Source of the DNA: Plasmopara viticola
Lineage: Eukaryota; Oomycota; Peronosporomycetes; Peronosporales; Peronosporaceae
Reading direction: 5' to 3'
NCBI GenBank assembly: GCA_001695595.3
Contig: MBPM02000064.1
Location: forward strand, 62,001 to 126,000
Length of the DNA stretch: 64,000 nucleotides
In this document: piece after piece, positions 23,852 to 36,500 of the stretch
Position numbering within the stretch: position 1 is the stretch's first letter
Layout of the letters: every line of letters begins with the position of its first letter
Made by a program: the position numbers and the translations under genes
Notes under the pieces: model-generated
The model's input: the letters and a program-made list of their open reading frames with translations, nothing else
What the model was told of the DNA's origin: nothing
Database searches by the model: none

Positions 23852-26141
23852 CTATTTCCGAGTTTCTTTGCGCAATCGGATACAATTTTGCACGCGCTCA
23901 CACGTTTCATCGATGGCCGTCTGAGCCTCCGGAACCAAATCTCCATAGATGAGAAAACCATGCGATAGCCCCGGGTAGATTTTTAGTGTTGACGGCACTT
24001 TAAGATACGAAAGGCGCGTGTAAAAGTCAACACTGTCGTCCAGCAGTGGATCCAGGTCGCCGACCACAAGTGACGTGGGTGGAAACTTTTTTAGCAAAGA
24101 ATCTTCCGCCAATCCAGGTGATACACACGGATCGTGAATGTTATGTTTGTACTGATTCGAATGGCCGTGCGAAGGGTAGTACGTTGTAAGTGCTAATTCA
24201 AGGATCCCGCGTGGAAGCACTGGATCATTTTGATGGATAAATCGGGAGGGGGATGGAGACAAGTGCAAATTCAATGCTGGAAACATAAACACATTTCCGC
24301 TGGGCAAGGCAATACCGTCTTGGATACAGCGAATGCAAAGCGCAGCTCCCATGTTTGCGCCTACAATCAAGATCGGTCAGCGTGTGTACAATCACGTTTT
24401 TAGCTAATGCTAGTAACGAAATTTGCACGTACCAGCACTTTCACCGAACAGTGCAATCTTGCCAGGGGAAAAACCCAATCCTCCATTAAGTATCCACTTG
24501 TATACGGTGTAGCACTGAGTTAAAGAGTCTGGATAGTGCGTCTCTGGTGCAAGCCCATAGTCTTCAAGGCAACCGTCATTAGCAGAACAATAAAAATGTA
24601 AGATGAAACAAGTCGAACGTACCGACGTAGACAATGACTGCACCTAGTACGCGAGCCCAATTTGTCAAATTATAGAAATCTTTGGCAATGAATCGTCCAA
24701 AGAAACCGCCACCGTGAATGTAGAGGAGGACTGGACGTGTCGATGGCAAGCCACACGAAATCATTCGCGTAGTTAGTGGTGTGCAAGCATTCGTCCACGT
24801 TCCGGCCTGTACGCATTCCATTGGTCGTACACTGAAGAGGTAGATACCAATATCCGATGGATCCGTGCGCTCCTTATTAAGTGAAGATCCATCTGCGGTT
24901 ACAAACTGCTCTTCAAATACGGGAATGTTGGGACACTGGAAACTTGCGATGAGTCGAACAAGTCGAGACTCCCCGAAGATTTGCCAACCCGTGCGAATCA
25001 CGTCTACATTGGGATGGTCGATAAGTGTTCGGGTCGTGTACCGAGCTGCCTTCGCGTTGCGGATAGCGTAATACGGAATGGCCATTATAAGCAGTGGTGC
25101 CCCCAGAAGTTTGAGCAAAAGCTTGTTTTGATGTCCTAGAATCGAGTGGGCAAAGGCGCTGGAGGCGATAAGAACATTTGTACCGATTTTAAAAGCGGTT
25201 AATCCCCACGGTTCGGACGAGCAATCATAGTATTCAGCAGGTAGAGGCACTCTTTCGACTAATAGTGTGGTAGCATTTTTATAATCGTCGTCAATATCGG
25301 CTTCCATTGGGTTATCAATCAACAATCGATGGTCCGACGCGTTGCTTATCGGTCGTGCACGCTGGAGCACATGCTGACACAGCAAGAACAACCTCAACGC
25401 CATGAGAACACGAGCGTGGTGTACCTTAATCCGTCGCAAGTTGGAAAACCGATACATGGCTCGATGCCAGTAATCTGCAGCCACAAGGAGCACAAGTCCC
25501 CACTTGATCATTCGCTTGGTAGGTAGCACTTGCAACAAAAACTGCTTGAATGACGTACGAATGCGAAAGCGTTTGTATAGAAACATAAAGGTAACTGCGA
25601 GCACCATGGACGTTCTAGACCAGCGATTCTCGCGGTTTGGATTGTACCCCGACTGCAGCTCTTCGAGCACTTGTCGCGTCTCCTCCAGCGACTTGGTCGC
25701 ATGCCTCAAGAGCGATGCTATGCCCCCTGATAAGATGGTGTATCGTTCATCCGTCGGAATCAATGGGATGATATCTTTTAACGCGGTTTTAGTCCGAAAG
25801 TCTACAGGTGGACGACTCGCATAATGTTTCGAAGCCACGACGATTTCTTCCTTGATAAATGCATACAGCACACGCTCAAAAGATGCGACCGTAAGTGACA
25901 AGTGTTGCAGCTCCCGTCCCATGCGCCCGTATGCGTATTCGCGGATAATGCGACGCAAAACCTGAATGCACGACAGCACGGCGGTGCTCGAACCCACGAG
26001 CGTCTCGTACCCACGGATACGCAGCTCTCCCTCCTCCGTCGTCTCATTCACGTCTTCATGCACACATTGATTAATAAAACCCATGAGCTGCACAGAGCTT
26101 TGGCTGCGCAGACTGTCGCCCAGCGGACCCGAGTAGCTCAT
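23852..26141 (-). CDS. Membrane-associated alpha/beta hydrolase (HSL-type lipase/esterase)
   Basis: Three exons, 26141-24623, 24561-24433 and 24360-23852, join in frame through introns of 61 and 72 bp (both GTACGT-type donors) to give 718 residues. The C-terminal half is an alpha/beta-hydrolase-3 domain of the hormone-sensitive-lipase group: oxyanion motif HGGG (residues 476-479), DYGLAPE (507-513), nucleophile Ser548 in GESAG, Asp653 in DLDPLLDD and His683 in LSHGF. The first 470 residues hold hydrophobic segments (around VLAVTFMFLY, WGLVLLVAADY, LLIMAIPYYAI), suggesting membrane association. A role in hydrolysing acylglycerol or sterol esters at ER or lipid-droplet membranes is inferred from the family. 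The gene is divergent from the coiled-coil gene, with 99 bp between start codons. Confidence 0.88.
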
Positions 26142-26240
26142 CCTACTTTCTTCAATACTAAATTTGTGTTAAGCAGAAACGACGGACAAGTATTAGCCAA
26201 TCAAAAGACACGTCACTTCAACTTGACACGTTGAGGCAAG
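26142..26240. promoter_or_regulatory. Bidirectional promoter, 99 bp
   Basis: Only 99 bp separate the ATGs of the hydrolase (minus) and the coiled-coil gene (plus). The segment contains a CCAAT box at 26197-26201 and a TCACTTCAACTTG start-like motif near 26213. Both 5' leaders must be very short. Confidence 0.6.
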
Positions 26241-28304
26241 ATGCCTGCCCGACCAGGAACCGGCCAGCAAAAGGCAACTGCAGCGTCCTTGTCGGGCAAA
26301 TTGAGGCCACACTCGGCAGCAGTGCTTTCTGCTGTGCTCGAGTCGCCACCTTGCACCGCTACAGCCGGAAAGAATGGAGAACGAGTCGGCGCAACGAGTG
26401 ACGAGTTGATCCGTGATTTGGAGCAAAAAGTGCGAAAAGTGGTCGAACTTAAGCGAGCTAAAAGCGACAAGCTGCACTTTGAAGTGACGAAGAAGCGTGA
26501 AGAGGTGGAAAAGGCGAAGTTGGTGTTGCAGGACCTGATCAAAGACAGTGAAGCCCTGGGGTTGCATTATCACCCTTGTGACCATGTCACAGAAGAGGGT
26601 AAAGAACACAGTGATCGTCATGACAAGATGGTTGAGGAACCAAACCGTTTGAAACCGATTGCGTCGATTTCGAGACGACCAGTGTACTCAAAACATACAA
26701 AGATCAATGAGCTGGAAGCCAAATTAGAGAAGCAAGCACGAGCTTCGCATGAAGTTCTGAGGAGCACGATGGTACTGGAGCACATTAAAAAGCGGTTACT
26801 GAATGAGCGGCTTGAAGTGGCGCAAGACACGAACGAATTGAAAATACGCTTTGCGGATTTGAGTCATCAGACGGTGGAGCTGCAAAAAAAAGAAATTATT
26901 GCGAGTGAAGCGGTAAGTCAGATCCAGACACGATTGGCACAACAAAAAGCCGACATGGCTGCCAATTTGCGCAGATACAAGCGTGAAGTGGAAATGCGGC
27001 AAAAATGGTCACGTGAAAAGGCGAAATTTGAAAAGTACTATAACAATCAAATGCAGACATTAATCGATGCTCAAGGTCAAGATAGAAACACTGAAAAAGC
27101 AGTCGGGATCGCAAGTGCATCAAAGAAAAGTTCAGATGTTCGTCAAAGCCCTTCATCACGTAAGTTGTGGTCAGAAGTACTTTAAGATGAAACTGACACT
27201 TTTCTATAATGCAGTCTTGCCACCAAAAACGCGCGAAAATAGTATAAGTAGCATTGATTCATCCGAAGAGATAGAACCAGAGGAAATGTACCGCCAGGCG
27301 TTTCTTCGGATGGGCTTTGGTCACGATAGTGAGGGTGTTGACCCGGACGAAATTATACAAACGTGGCTTTCTCACGAGAAACTCAAAAAAGATCTTGACG
27401 CAAAGCACGACGAAGATATTGAGCGCATTGCAGTTTTGCGTGACCAGCTTGTAACGAAATTGACGAGTACCTATTGCTATTAATTCTTTTCTGACACGAC
27501 GGTTGGATTGCATATCACAGACAAAATTAAAGAATGCTGCCGTCGAAAGAGTTCCATTGTCCAAAAGGGGTACTTCCCAGCGACTTGAGACAAAAGAAAT
27601 CGAACTATCCAGTGTGGAGCGAGCACTAGCAACCGTCGTTGATCAGTATATGTATGTAGATCAAAGCGTTCGTCCACTCAAGGTTTGTTTAGGTCTTTGC
27701 TTCAGGGTCGCATGAATCACGTAAAGAAATGACGTGGTTTTCGTATCTGTAGATTGGACTGCAAGAGATTATTAATAGTGTCAGGAACGAAATGGTAGAT
27801 ATTGACGATATGACAGCCATTGAGCACGCACTATTCAGTTCAATTGAAGAAATGATGAATTTTGCGCGCGAGGCTCGAAATGAACCTGACGGCTTGCCAA
27901 GTCGATTTGAGGCCTGTAATGATCCGGTTATATCTCCTAAAGAGGAAGTGACCGTCGATACGTCAAAGACAGACAAAAAAAATTGTGCGGTCTTCACTGA
28001 CCAAATCTCTTCACCGTTTAATATTCGCATCCCGCCAAAGCCCAAGGAGCCATACTTTGTTCTCGGTGTAAGTACTGCACCGGCGACAGGAGAGGAACCC
28101 GTTATCCATAAAGGTACGAAGATGAGTCCAATGCTTTTTTTACTGATATTTTATTGACACAATTAAGTAGCAGAAATGGAAGAATTGGATTTTGATGTAA
28201 TGGACCGGTCGACTGTGAAACGCATTTCATCCGTGTTAGTTTGTACAAGCACGGGAAAAAAGTCTAAATTGGATGAGGGCCATCCAACACAGTTGTCGAA
28301 ATGA
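26241..28304 (+). CDS. Long coiled-coil protein, possibly axonemal
   Basis: Five exons (26241-27159, 27215-27450, 27521-27682, 27753-28113, 28171-28304) splice in frame through introns of 55, 70, 70 and 57 bp to give 603 residues. Residues 48-105 and about 155-275 are long Lys/Glu-rich heptad helices. A shorter segment (RMGFGHDSEGVDPDEIIQTWL) resembles the inter-coil motif of outer-dynein-arm docking proteins such as CCDC151/ODAD3 and CCDC63, followed by another helix. If correct, the protein would serve zoospore flagella. The resemblance is by length, helix pattern and flavour rather than by a diagnostic signature, so the function is tentative. The exon joins are strong because every join restores the frame. 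Confidence 0.8.
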
Positions 28305-28670
28305 GCAGCGAAAAGATTGAGCGTGTCAAAAAGTGAGAATGTCATTCTTTCCTCTGCCAGTGATTTAAATCAAACGCGTTTAACGCGTGCTCCAGGAGCA
28401 CTTTATTTACACACCATGAGAGTAAGCTGATTTAGGAAGGTAGCGGTGGATAAACGCTTCTTATAGTTTATCGGTTCTATTTTACTACTTTGTACATCTG
28501 GGTCGGACCTTTTTCCAATATCGTCTGACTGTACAGAGCTGCTTTCTGTAAACTCAGTACTATCTCATTATGTTCGAAACATCACCTGCAGCAAAGTGAG
28601 TTCTGCCAGTAATGGTCATTAAACCATGGTGGTCTAAGTACAGCTTTTCCGGATATAAATACATAATAGC
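28305..28670. other. Intergenic, 366 bp
   Basis: 3' flank of the coiled-coil gene up to a SINE-like insertion; no further element seen. Confidence 0.4.
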
Positions 28671-28997
28671 TTGAAAAAGGTTGGGATGACGCCCTCCTTC
28701 CAAGCGCGGGGGCTAAATGCTCGCGCGCTTCGGGCATGTACTCTCGGGCATCTGCAGGTCTCTAACGAGTCTCACCCTCGACGCGACGGTCTCCAGCATC
28801 GGGCGCCACCTGGGCTTTTACCAAGTCAGAACTAAGCAAAATAATGGAAGACCCTCACGACCTCGGTGCTGGCTGCACTGCCCGCCGAACGAGACCCGAC
28901 GTATGCGGACACCACTCTATGCCGTGGACTAGCCAGACTGAGTCTAGCTTGTGCATAACTTGGCAACGCGATAACGTAATACATTACATTACATTAT
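28671..28997 (+). mobile_element. SINE-like LINE derivative, copy B
   Basis: Plus-strand copy beginning ttgaaaaaggttggga and ending in a TTACA-type pentamer tail. It carries both shared junctions. No clear target-site duplication is visible, and the second 5' hairpin is disrupted by substitutions. Confidence 0.85.
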
Positions 28998-29883
28998 GTA
29001 CGACAATATGGCAACACCATCAATTAGCGTGACGCACACTATATTCGTATAATGCAATTACAGCGCGAAATGCTTTGTTAGCCAGTTAGGTGCTCTACGT
29101 GTCTTATCAGTGAGCCAATCCGGCTGAATTCTAGCGCAATGGTAATTTATCTCCAAATGAGCGATATTTGTATATGACATTTCTTACCAAGTCAGTGCAG
29201 ACCCTGTCCCAAAGCGTTCATGCCTTTGCAACTAGTGAAATAAACAAGATGGTTGAATATAGCTGACGCAGCTGATAAGGCACTCTGAAGCTTGCCGCCT
29301 CTCTCATCTGCGGCCGAAGACGCACAGCATCGCCGCGAAATGCTGTGCACAATACGAAGGTCTTTATATGACTCCGAACCCTTGTGATGGTAGATAAGAT
29401 CTTGCAGGTAGGATTGTTCTTTCTCTCTCGGTATCACGTTAATCGTGCGTCCCAAAGCTGCCGTAAAAGATTTAGCCTAGTAAGATACTTGGAAGCATTT
29501 CAAATACGTAACCTTCTTGGCAGTTTTTAGGCTCAACATTGACGTTCACTCCAGAGAACGCGATCAGCATAGTTCAGCTGCCAATATCTAGGACTTGGTC
29601 GGCTTTGTCAGCTCCGCGAAAAAAGACCAAGTTTCGGTATTCTGAGGAATGATACGTGTTTTGCTCGAATTGATTGTCGAGAGTGCGCATTCACGCGTTC
29701 ACTGAAGATACGTATCTAACCTTCACAAAACAGATGATGTCGGTCAGTTTGAGTCTGTCGTCATCCTCTCACCGCAAACAGTTTTGACTCTGATCATGGC
29801 CTAATTCGATGCTTTGCACACGTATTTGTACAGATACTTGACTGTGTAATCAAATACATCAAATAAGACGAATTTGTTAGCAT
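28998..29883. other. Non-coding, 0.9 kb
   Basis: No gene or repeat supported. The longest open stretch (29192-29455, minus) is unrecognised. Confidence 0.4.
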
Positions 29884-29894
29884 AACCATATGAT

Positions 29895-30220
29895 TGTATT
29901 GTATTGTATTACGTTATCGCGTTGCCAAGTTATGCACGTGCTAGGCTCAGTCTGGCGAGTCCACGGCATAGAGTGGTGTCCGCATACGTCGGGTCTCGTT
30001 CGGCGGGCAGTGCAGCCAGCACCGAGGTCGTGACGGTCTTCCATTATTTTGCTTAACTCTGACTTGGTAAGAGCCCAAGTGACGCCCTGGTGCTAGAGAC
30101 CGTCGCGTCGAGGGTGAGACTCGTTAGAGATCTGCAGATGCCCGAGAGCACCTGCCTGAAGCGCGCGAGCATTTAGCCCCCGCGTTGGAAGGAGGGCGTC
30201 ACCCCAACCTTTTCCGAAGC
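29895..30220 (-). mobile_element. SINE-like LINE derivative, copy C
   Basis: Minus-strand copy with an ATACA-type tail at its 3' end (29895 side). The 11-mer aaccatatgat at 29884-29894 and 30221-30231 is a perfect target-site duplication. Confidence 0.93.
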
Positions 30221-30231
30221 AACCATATGAT

Positions 30232-31129
30232 GTTTTAGCATATTCTTTGGCGCCAAAAGGACCAAAAAGTTAGCAAAGGATTATTGCTTAGTAAAAATTG
30301 CATAACATTTTCCCCAACACAGGTTTGAAGATAAGCCGCGTTATTCAACCTCCCTCATTTCGTTATCCCCCCCCCTTTTTTTGTGATTAGCTAATTTATA
30401 TAAACTACTTGGTATATCGTGACGCCACTACCGCTTTCCCATCTACAACACGAGTTAATTGATTTCCTTCTATACTGCGCGCTATATAATATTGTTCACT
30501 CTTGAAGACTGCTCAAACGTTCATTTTTTTATCTTAAAGGTATAGAGTTGCGCGAGGGGAAGTGTAAAGCCTAGTGCTGACAAAAATCTGAATCATGGTA
30601 AGAGCATCAGTCGTTTCACCAATATTCAATGCGGTAAGCTTGAATTAAGGCGATGCCTACTGGGGATGGCCTAGTGATAACAACGCCAAGCACTGTGTTA
30701 AGACACTTCAATCGTGCCCCAATTTTGATCATCTCAGAAGAGTGTTATAAAATGTTGTACGATACTGAGCAAAGCCAGCTTACCGAAATGATGTGAACAA
30801 TTCGACAGTCGAGGCAGTGACGGCTTGACATTGTCTGCTCGCGCAATCGGTATGTTCGCGAATTACAACATTCTGTGAATGGTGAAGTAAACAGCAAAGT
30901 TAGGTCAGGAAAGTGGCGTCACGAACATTTGAATACCAGGCCCGAGTTTTAGCCAATCAGTAGCTTACTTTATCAGCCAATCACAAAAATGGGGGATGGA
31001 TAACGGAATGATAAGCGGCTCTTAATCTCAATGTATGGTCGTGGGACTGTAATTTCTTGTTTGCGTGGTAATTTTGAACACCAATAAGAAGATGGTACTT
31101 CCTACCGATAAGCAAAAAAAATTTCAGTA
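30232..31129. other. Non-coding, 0.9 kb
   Basis: AT-rich spacer between SINE-like copies C and D. No gene seen. Confidence 0.4.
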
Positions 31130-31135
31130 AATGGT

Positions 31136-31475
31136 CGTATGTAATGTAATGTAATGTAATGTATTACGTTATCGCGTTGCCAAGTTATGCACGTGCTAGG
31201 CTCAGTCTGGCTAGTCCACGGCATAGAGTGGTGTCCGCATACGTCGGGTCTCGTTCGGCGGGCAGTGCAGCCAGCACCGAGGTCGTGAGGGTCTTCCATT
31301 ATTTTGTTTAGCTCTGACTTGGTAAGAGCCCAGGTGGCGCCCTGGTGCTGGAGACCGTCGCGTCGAGGGTGAGACTCGTTAGAGACCTGCAGATGCCCGA
31401 GAGCACCTGCCCGAAGCGCGCGAGCATTTAGCCCTCGCGCTTGGAAGGAGGGCGTCATCCCAACCTTTTCCGAAG
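31136..31475 (-). mobile_element. SINE-like LINE derivative, copy D
   Basis: Minus-strand copy with the longest TTACA-type tail (about five units). The hexamer aatggt at 31130-31135 and 31476-31481 is a probable short target-site duplication. It appears closest to the family consensus at both junctions. Confidence 0.9.
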
Positions 31476-31619
31476 AATGGTTAGGTATTGCAAGTTTGAC
31501 TCTAAGCCGGGAATATAGTACTTTTTTGTAAAGTATTAATGCTAAGACAATTGTTAAATTTTAGAGATTGGAAAAAGTCTTTACAACTGCACGATTCATC
31601 TTCGTAGGCATGCGCAGAC

Positions 31620-33560
31620 GCGTTAGAGCCATGACTAAGTGAGTAACGATATTTTTGAAAAGACGAAGCGTCTCACGGTCTCAGAATATTATAATCATAC
31701 CTTAACGAGCCATGTCTCCATTTAAGCGCAGAGGCGTCGTACGACCAAAGTTCCGTCTCGTCTTTCTGTTATTTGAAGTGCTGAGACGGCTCATGGCGTC
31801 AAAACAGCACGACTTATCGTGCTAGTCTTATGGCTCGATCGCGTCCGTTCATGTCTAGATAGATAGACAAGACGCATCTGTGGTCGTACAGCGTCTCTAG
31901 TTGTGGCTCGATTGAAGTTGCCAAGAGACAATATCGGTATGCATGAAGAAACATTATTTGATTTTAGCCTACAAGATTACGTTTGTTGTTCTGTTGCGCG
32001 TCAGCAAGTGATGAAAGGCTCTTTCTAAGCTCTGAGATGTTGTAAAGGCGCAGATCAGTCCCGCCTTTACAACGTCTCGGAACTTAGAAAGAGCTTTTGG
32101 TCGCTATGCTAGCACAGACGCAATGAAGCCACAACTAAGCGTATATTTACTATTAAGAAGCGCTGATCGGTTTTACGGCCACAGATTCGTCTTGTCTATC
32201 TTCCTAGAAGTGCACATGACGACGGATTTGTCCTGTCTATTCATCTAGACATGAACGGACTCAATCAAGCCACAACTTATCCTATGGTTACTATTTTGAA
32301 GCGTTAAGATGCTGTACGGCTAAAATTTACCACCACCTTGTTCCATACAATTTTCTATATCGAATATCAAGCTCACCGGACAATAATTGAAACAGAGTCG
32401 ATGTTTACATTCGAATTCTATGCATACCGGTATAAATATAATTTGTTAGTCCATACAAACCATGAGCAACATTCTTTGAAGCCATGTCTCTTATTAAGCG
32501 CTGAAACTTTCTACGGCCATAGATCCGTCCCGTTACCTCTTCAAGTGGTAGCACCGGATGCAGGTCTCATCAGACATTATTTCAGCTTCATGACGAAGTA
32601 GATCAACCCTTACTTAAGCTCTTTTTAAGCAAAGAGCTACAGTAGCTTTTTCCATCAAGTGTGCAAGTGCAGTTTTCTTTGCCTTAGACAGACAGAACGG
32701 ATTTGTTGGTTTACAAGACGCTTTAAGGCAACAAATCCGTCTTATCTCCCTTTCTTAATATGCACGGGCGCAATTGAGGCACAACTTAGCGTAAAATTAC
32801 TCTTTTAGAGCGCCGAGACGCTGTATGATGGTTGAGCCTTATCAACAGGCCGTGCACATCAAGAAAAATAGACAGGATGAAAATATGGCCGGAAAACGTC
32901 ACACAACGTCAAAGTCAGCTCCCTTGCACTGCGTTCCCATCATAAGGGCATCATGCCTCCAACTAGCTTTGATTTGACCACCCAAGAATTACGATTTTGC
33001 CACCAAGTGCTTTCGAAGTATTACGCCACTTGTTAAGCTGATCGCGCGCTTCGTCTAAATCTTATATATAACGGAAGTGCTGCCATGTGTAAGAATTTGA
33101 ACTAGATGAGCTCTTATTGTAAAATGAAGGGATAGAAGGACGCGGTGAGTGAAGCAGGAGAATAGAGAATTGATGCTGTAATCTTCGCACTGGGTCGAAT
33201 TATGAGATGACGTGGAAGCGGTGGGAACGTTTAAAAAGCCGTTTTTCGCTATGTTATGGCTCTTTTGCGCCTTTGTGAATCTAAAAAGGTAGAATGAATG
33301 TGGCCTCAGTACGTCTGAGATTATCTTGATCGAAAGATAGGACGGATTAAAGGCGCGAATGAGCCATAATTAAAAAAACAACTTGTACTAGACACCACAA
33401 AGTAGGTTCTTCTAATCAAAGATATATGGGATGATAAAAAGGATGCATTCGTGGCCGCACAACGTATTAGCGCCTTGAAAGGGTACATGCGCGCTTAGTT
33501 GTGGCTAGATTGCGTCTGTGCACGTCTAGATAGAAGACACGACGTGTCTGCCAAATTCAA
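31620..33560. repeat. Cluster of decayed dispersed repeat units
   Basis: Related segments recur in both orientations. One is built on gccacaacttagcg, another on aagcgctgagacgctgtacggccac, a third on cgtcttgtctatcttcctag and a fourth on catgaacggac. Plus-orientation examples begin near 31629, 31709, 32124, 32270, 32478 and 32776; inverted examples lie near 31836-31918 and 33440-33550. The units are diverged and often nested. Similar fragments appear near 7600-7760 and 39690-39860. Confidence 0.65.
32014..32098. repeat. Large inverted repeat (hairpin)
   Basis: Arms 32014-32050 and 32062-32098 are reverse complements at about 33 of 37 positions, with an 11-nt loop. The arms do not match the surrounding repeat units. 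This could be a small foldback element. Confidence 0.8.
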
Positions 33561-36500
33561 AGCGAAGTCACGAGCCTGGTCTCAGCCTTTTTTAAGCAGA
33601 TAGCCACGGCAGTCGTGTAGAACTTGAGAGTACTTATACTTGAGTCGATGAGATTGATTTTTATGATGGAGCAGTATTCTCGTTTGCCTCACGAATATCA
33701 AGTCGAGCTGAATAGGCTGAAATTTTGTTTGACCCCGAGGGGCGCAGCATTTGAATGCAAAAGAACCAAAAGCGGTCAGTGTATGTATAATGCTCTGCTG
33801 AAAAAAAGGTGACGATATTTTCTTCATAGATTGTTTTGGCACGTTAGGCGAATGTCTTGCTCAAGTCGAAGTCACTCACGGTGAGCATGGAGATCTGCAA
33901 AAGAAGGGAAGGATGGAGATCCTGCTACCAGTCAAGAAGGTCATAATGCCATAATATCAGTATTGTTGCAGAGAAAGCGACGGAGAACGGCTCTGTACAT
34001 CTCAAAGCTCGGTGAGAGAGTACACAAATGGGCAATAACGTGCATTACCTCAGTTTCGGTGGCGTTTCTGAGCTGAACGTCAGCTGACGCAAGAAAAATG
34101 CCAGTAAATTATGCGCACCCGTGCACTTTTGTTTCATTGGACCGGGACACGGTGAAAATACTTCTGGACTTTGTCCAGAAGTCTCCAAGTCTGCTGGCTA
34201 ATAAGGCAAGCATTTAGCGAGCAATGTTCAAATTTCGCCCAGAAGGAGTGACATGTATCGTTTATATTGACAGGCAGCACGCGGACGCGGTCTGGATATA
34301 GATACTTTGTGCATGAAAATAGACCGGGAAGGGTGGTAAGAAATGCCTTGTATAATTTTCAGGTGTCACGTTTAGAGCTAAGCTTTCGGTGTTGGGGCCC
34401 ATTGGACGGACCAGTATCTATAGATTTAATCTATCCAGAAAGGCTTTGACCTCCGGGCCAGTGTCGATGCTTCGTGTGTTGTAATTTCCGCCATTTACGG
34501 CTGAAGCATTCACTGGGCAAAGAGCATGAGGATTCAAAATGCCGGAACCACACGGCCAAACAGTCGGCTTGTGTACCACGCAGAAGTGGCAGCACCCACA
34601 CTAAGTTCTGTCGAGCCTCACAACTTAGTGACATGTTGTTAAACGGTTTCTGAAGTCTATAACACGGATCGTGCTTGAAAATCTGGCTTGCTGGGTGTTG
34701 ACGCAACTTTGAAGAATTTCAGCTTGCCATACACTTCATTTGTCGATTCTGGAAGTCGGTTAATGACATTTGTGTTCTACTATTAAAAAGAGGTCAGCCA
34801 TATGCAGAGGCTTTATGCGCACACCAACGTGACATCGGCACTGTTCGCTTAGCGACAAGAATCACTGTATCTACGATCTCGGTGGCTTTGGATGTAAACT
34901 TAGTTGACTTTGATAGCGTCAAACGCTGTTCTATCTTGGAATTGGATGAAAGGTATAATCTCATCTTAGGTATGGCGTGGTATGGGCACCACGAACCCCG
35001 ATTGACTGGAATTTGAGGATTTGGGTGCCGCCTTCTTTGCTTTAAATAAGGAAAGCTGCTGCGAGAAAACATAAGCGCTATTAGCTTGGACACTATACCC
35101 TTATTTAGGCATGAAAATGCTAAAATTGGACATTGATGCTGGGATCGAGAGTCTGGAATGAAGAGTGGCATCTATTTTACCGAGCAAAGCTAGTGATCCA
35201 GCACCCGCTGCATGCCATGTGTAAAATGGCTGGCGTCGAGCTAAGATGAATGAGCTAAACCATGTAATTACTCGTTAAGTGGCACGATACCTGCTCGTTA
35301 GACACAACACTAGCTGCATGTCATGAGTGGCAAGAATGGCGTAAATACTTTGCCGATGCACATGAAGTGGTTCACTACCCAATGAGCAACGCTTGTAAGG
35401 AACGGCAGTTGCTGCATACCATGAAGAGTAATCCGTAAGTGAATGCTTTTCTATAAGTAGACGAGTAAAAAGGCTTGTTTATGCCTGACGAGCAGGAAGA
35501 AAAGCTGGGGTTGTGGCCATACGACCATAAAACGGAATCAACTTTTCATCAATAATTGCGGAAGCGGAATCAGAACGCAGTCAGTGCACGAAAAAATCTT
35601 TGGTCTTAAAAAATCTATCGGATTCATATTATTCTTAAGTATAGAAATTTTATATTGTAGTCTCACGAAACCGTTCTTCGGCATTACCACCAGATAAAAT
35701 GTAATCTATGGAATTGTCTTGATTCTAAGGGCCAAATGACATGGCAATGATATTGATCATGTGGCATCATTGAAGCCTTGTTTCGTGCCAAGCACAAGCC
35801 GGAATAGCTCGGGTATTTCTTTACCCCATTCTACGCCGATCTTTGTGTCAGAAAGTCAAACTTGGTGTATGCTCAAAGAGTGTTAAGCTAGGCTTTTAAG
35901 GCTTTCGAATGCACTTGCGGCGATAAATTGTCTGGTGACTCAGCTGCTTAAGGTATACCGAGATTACATCGGTTTGTAGTCGTGCAGAATGTGTAAAGAA
36001 GTACACTCTTCACAAACTGAGTGCATGGACCCGAAAAAGTTTTACGCTTATGATCCGTGGTGCAAAATTAAGCTATCTCAAGAGTACATTTTTAAGATAG
36101 GCATGGACGTCGGGTAGACTATGGTCAAGGCTATAGTAGCTAAGCCGGTTCCATTGGATAGTAATAGCTTGATGACTCTATGTATACAAGTACAGTACAT
36201 ATTGTGCAGAATTGGCTCAGCCAATTGTCGATCTACTTAATATGAACACCGAATGGTTTGATTAAAGCCGACACCAAGATCCATTTGACAAAGCTTGTTA
36301 CAGGCGCCAATTCTCGTCTCTCCAGATCCTTTCCAATCGTCTGTGACGCGTCAAGATTCTGCCATCGCCACCGCACTGCTTTAACCAGACACTGAGAGAC
36401 AAAATTGACAGATCGCATTCGGATTGGTGAGGGCTGCCGAGAAAAGTTATTGTGCTCGTGACAAAGAGCTACTTTCGAGTGGTATGCTCTTGTTAAGCTC

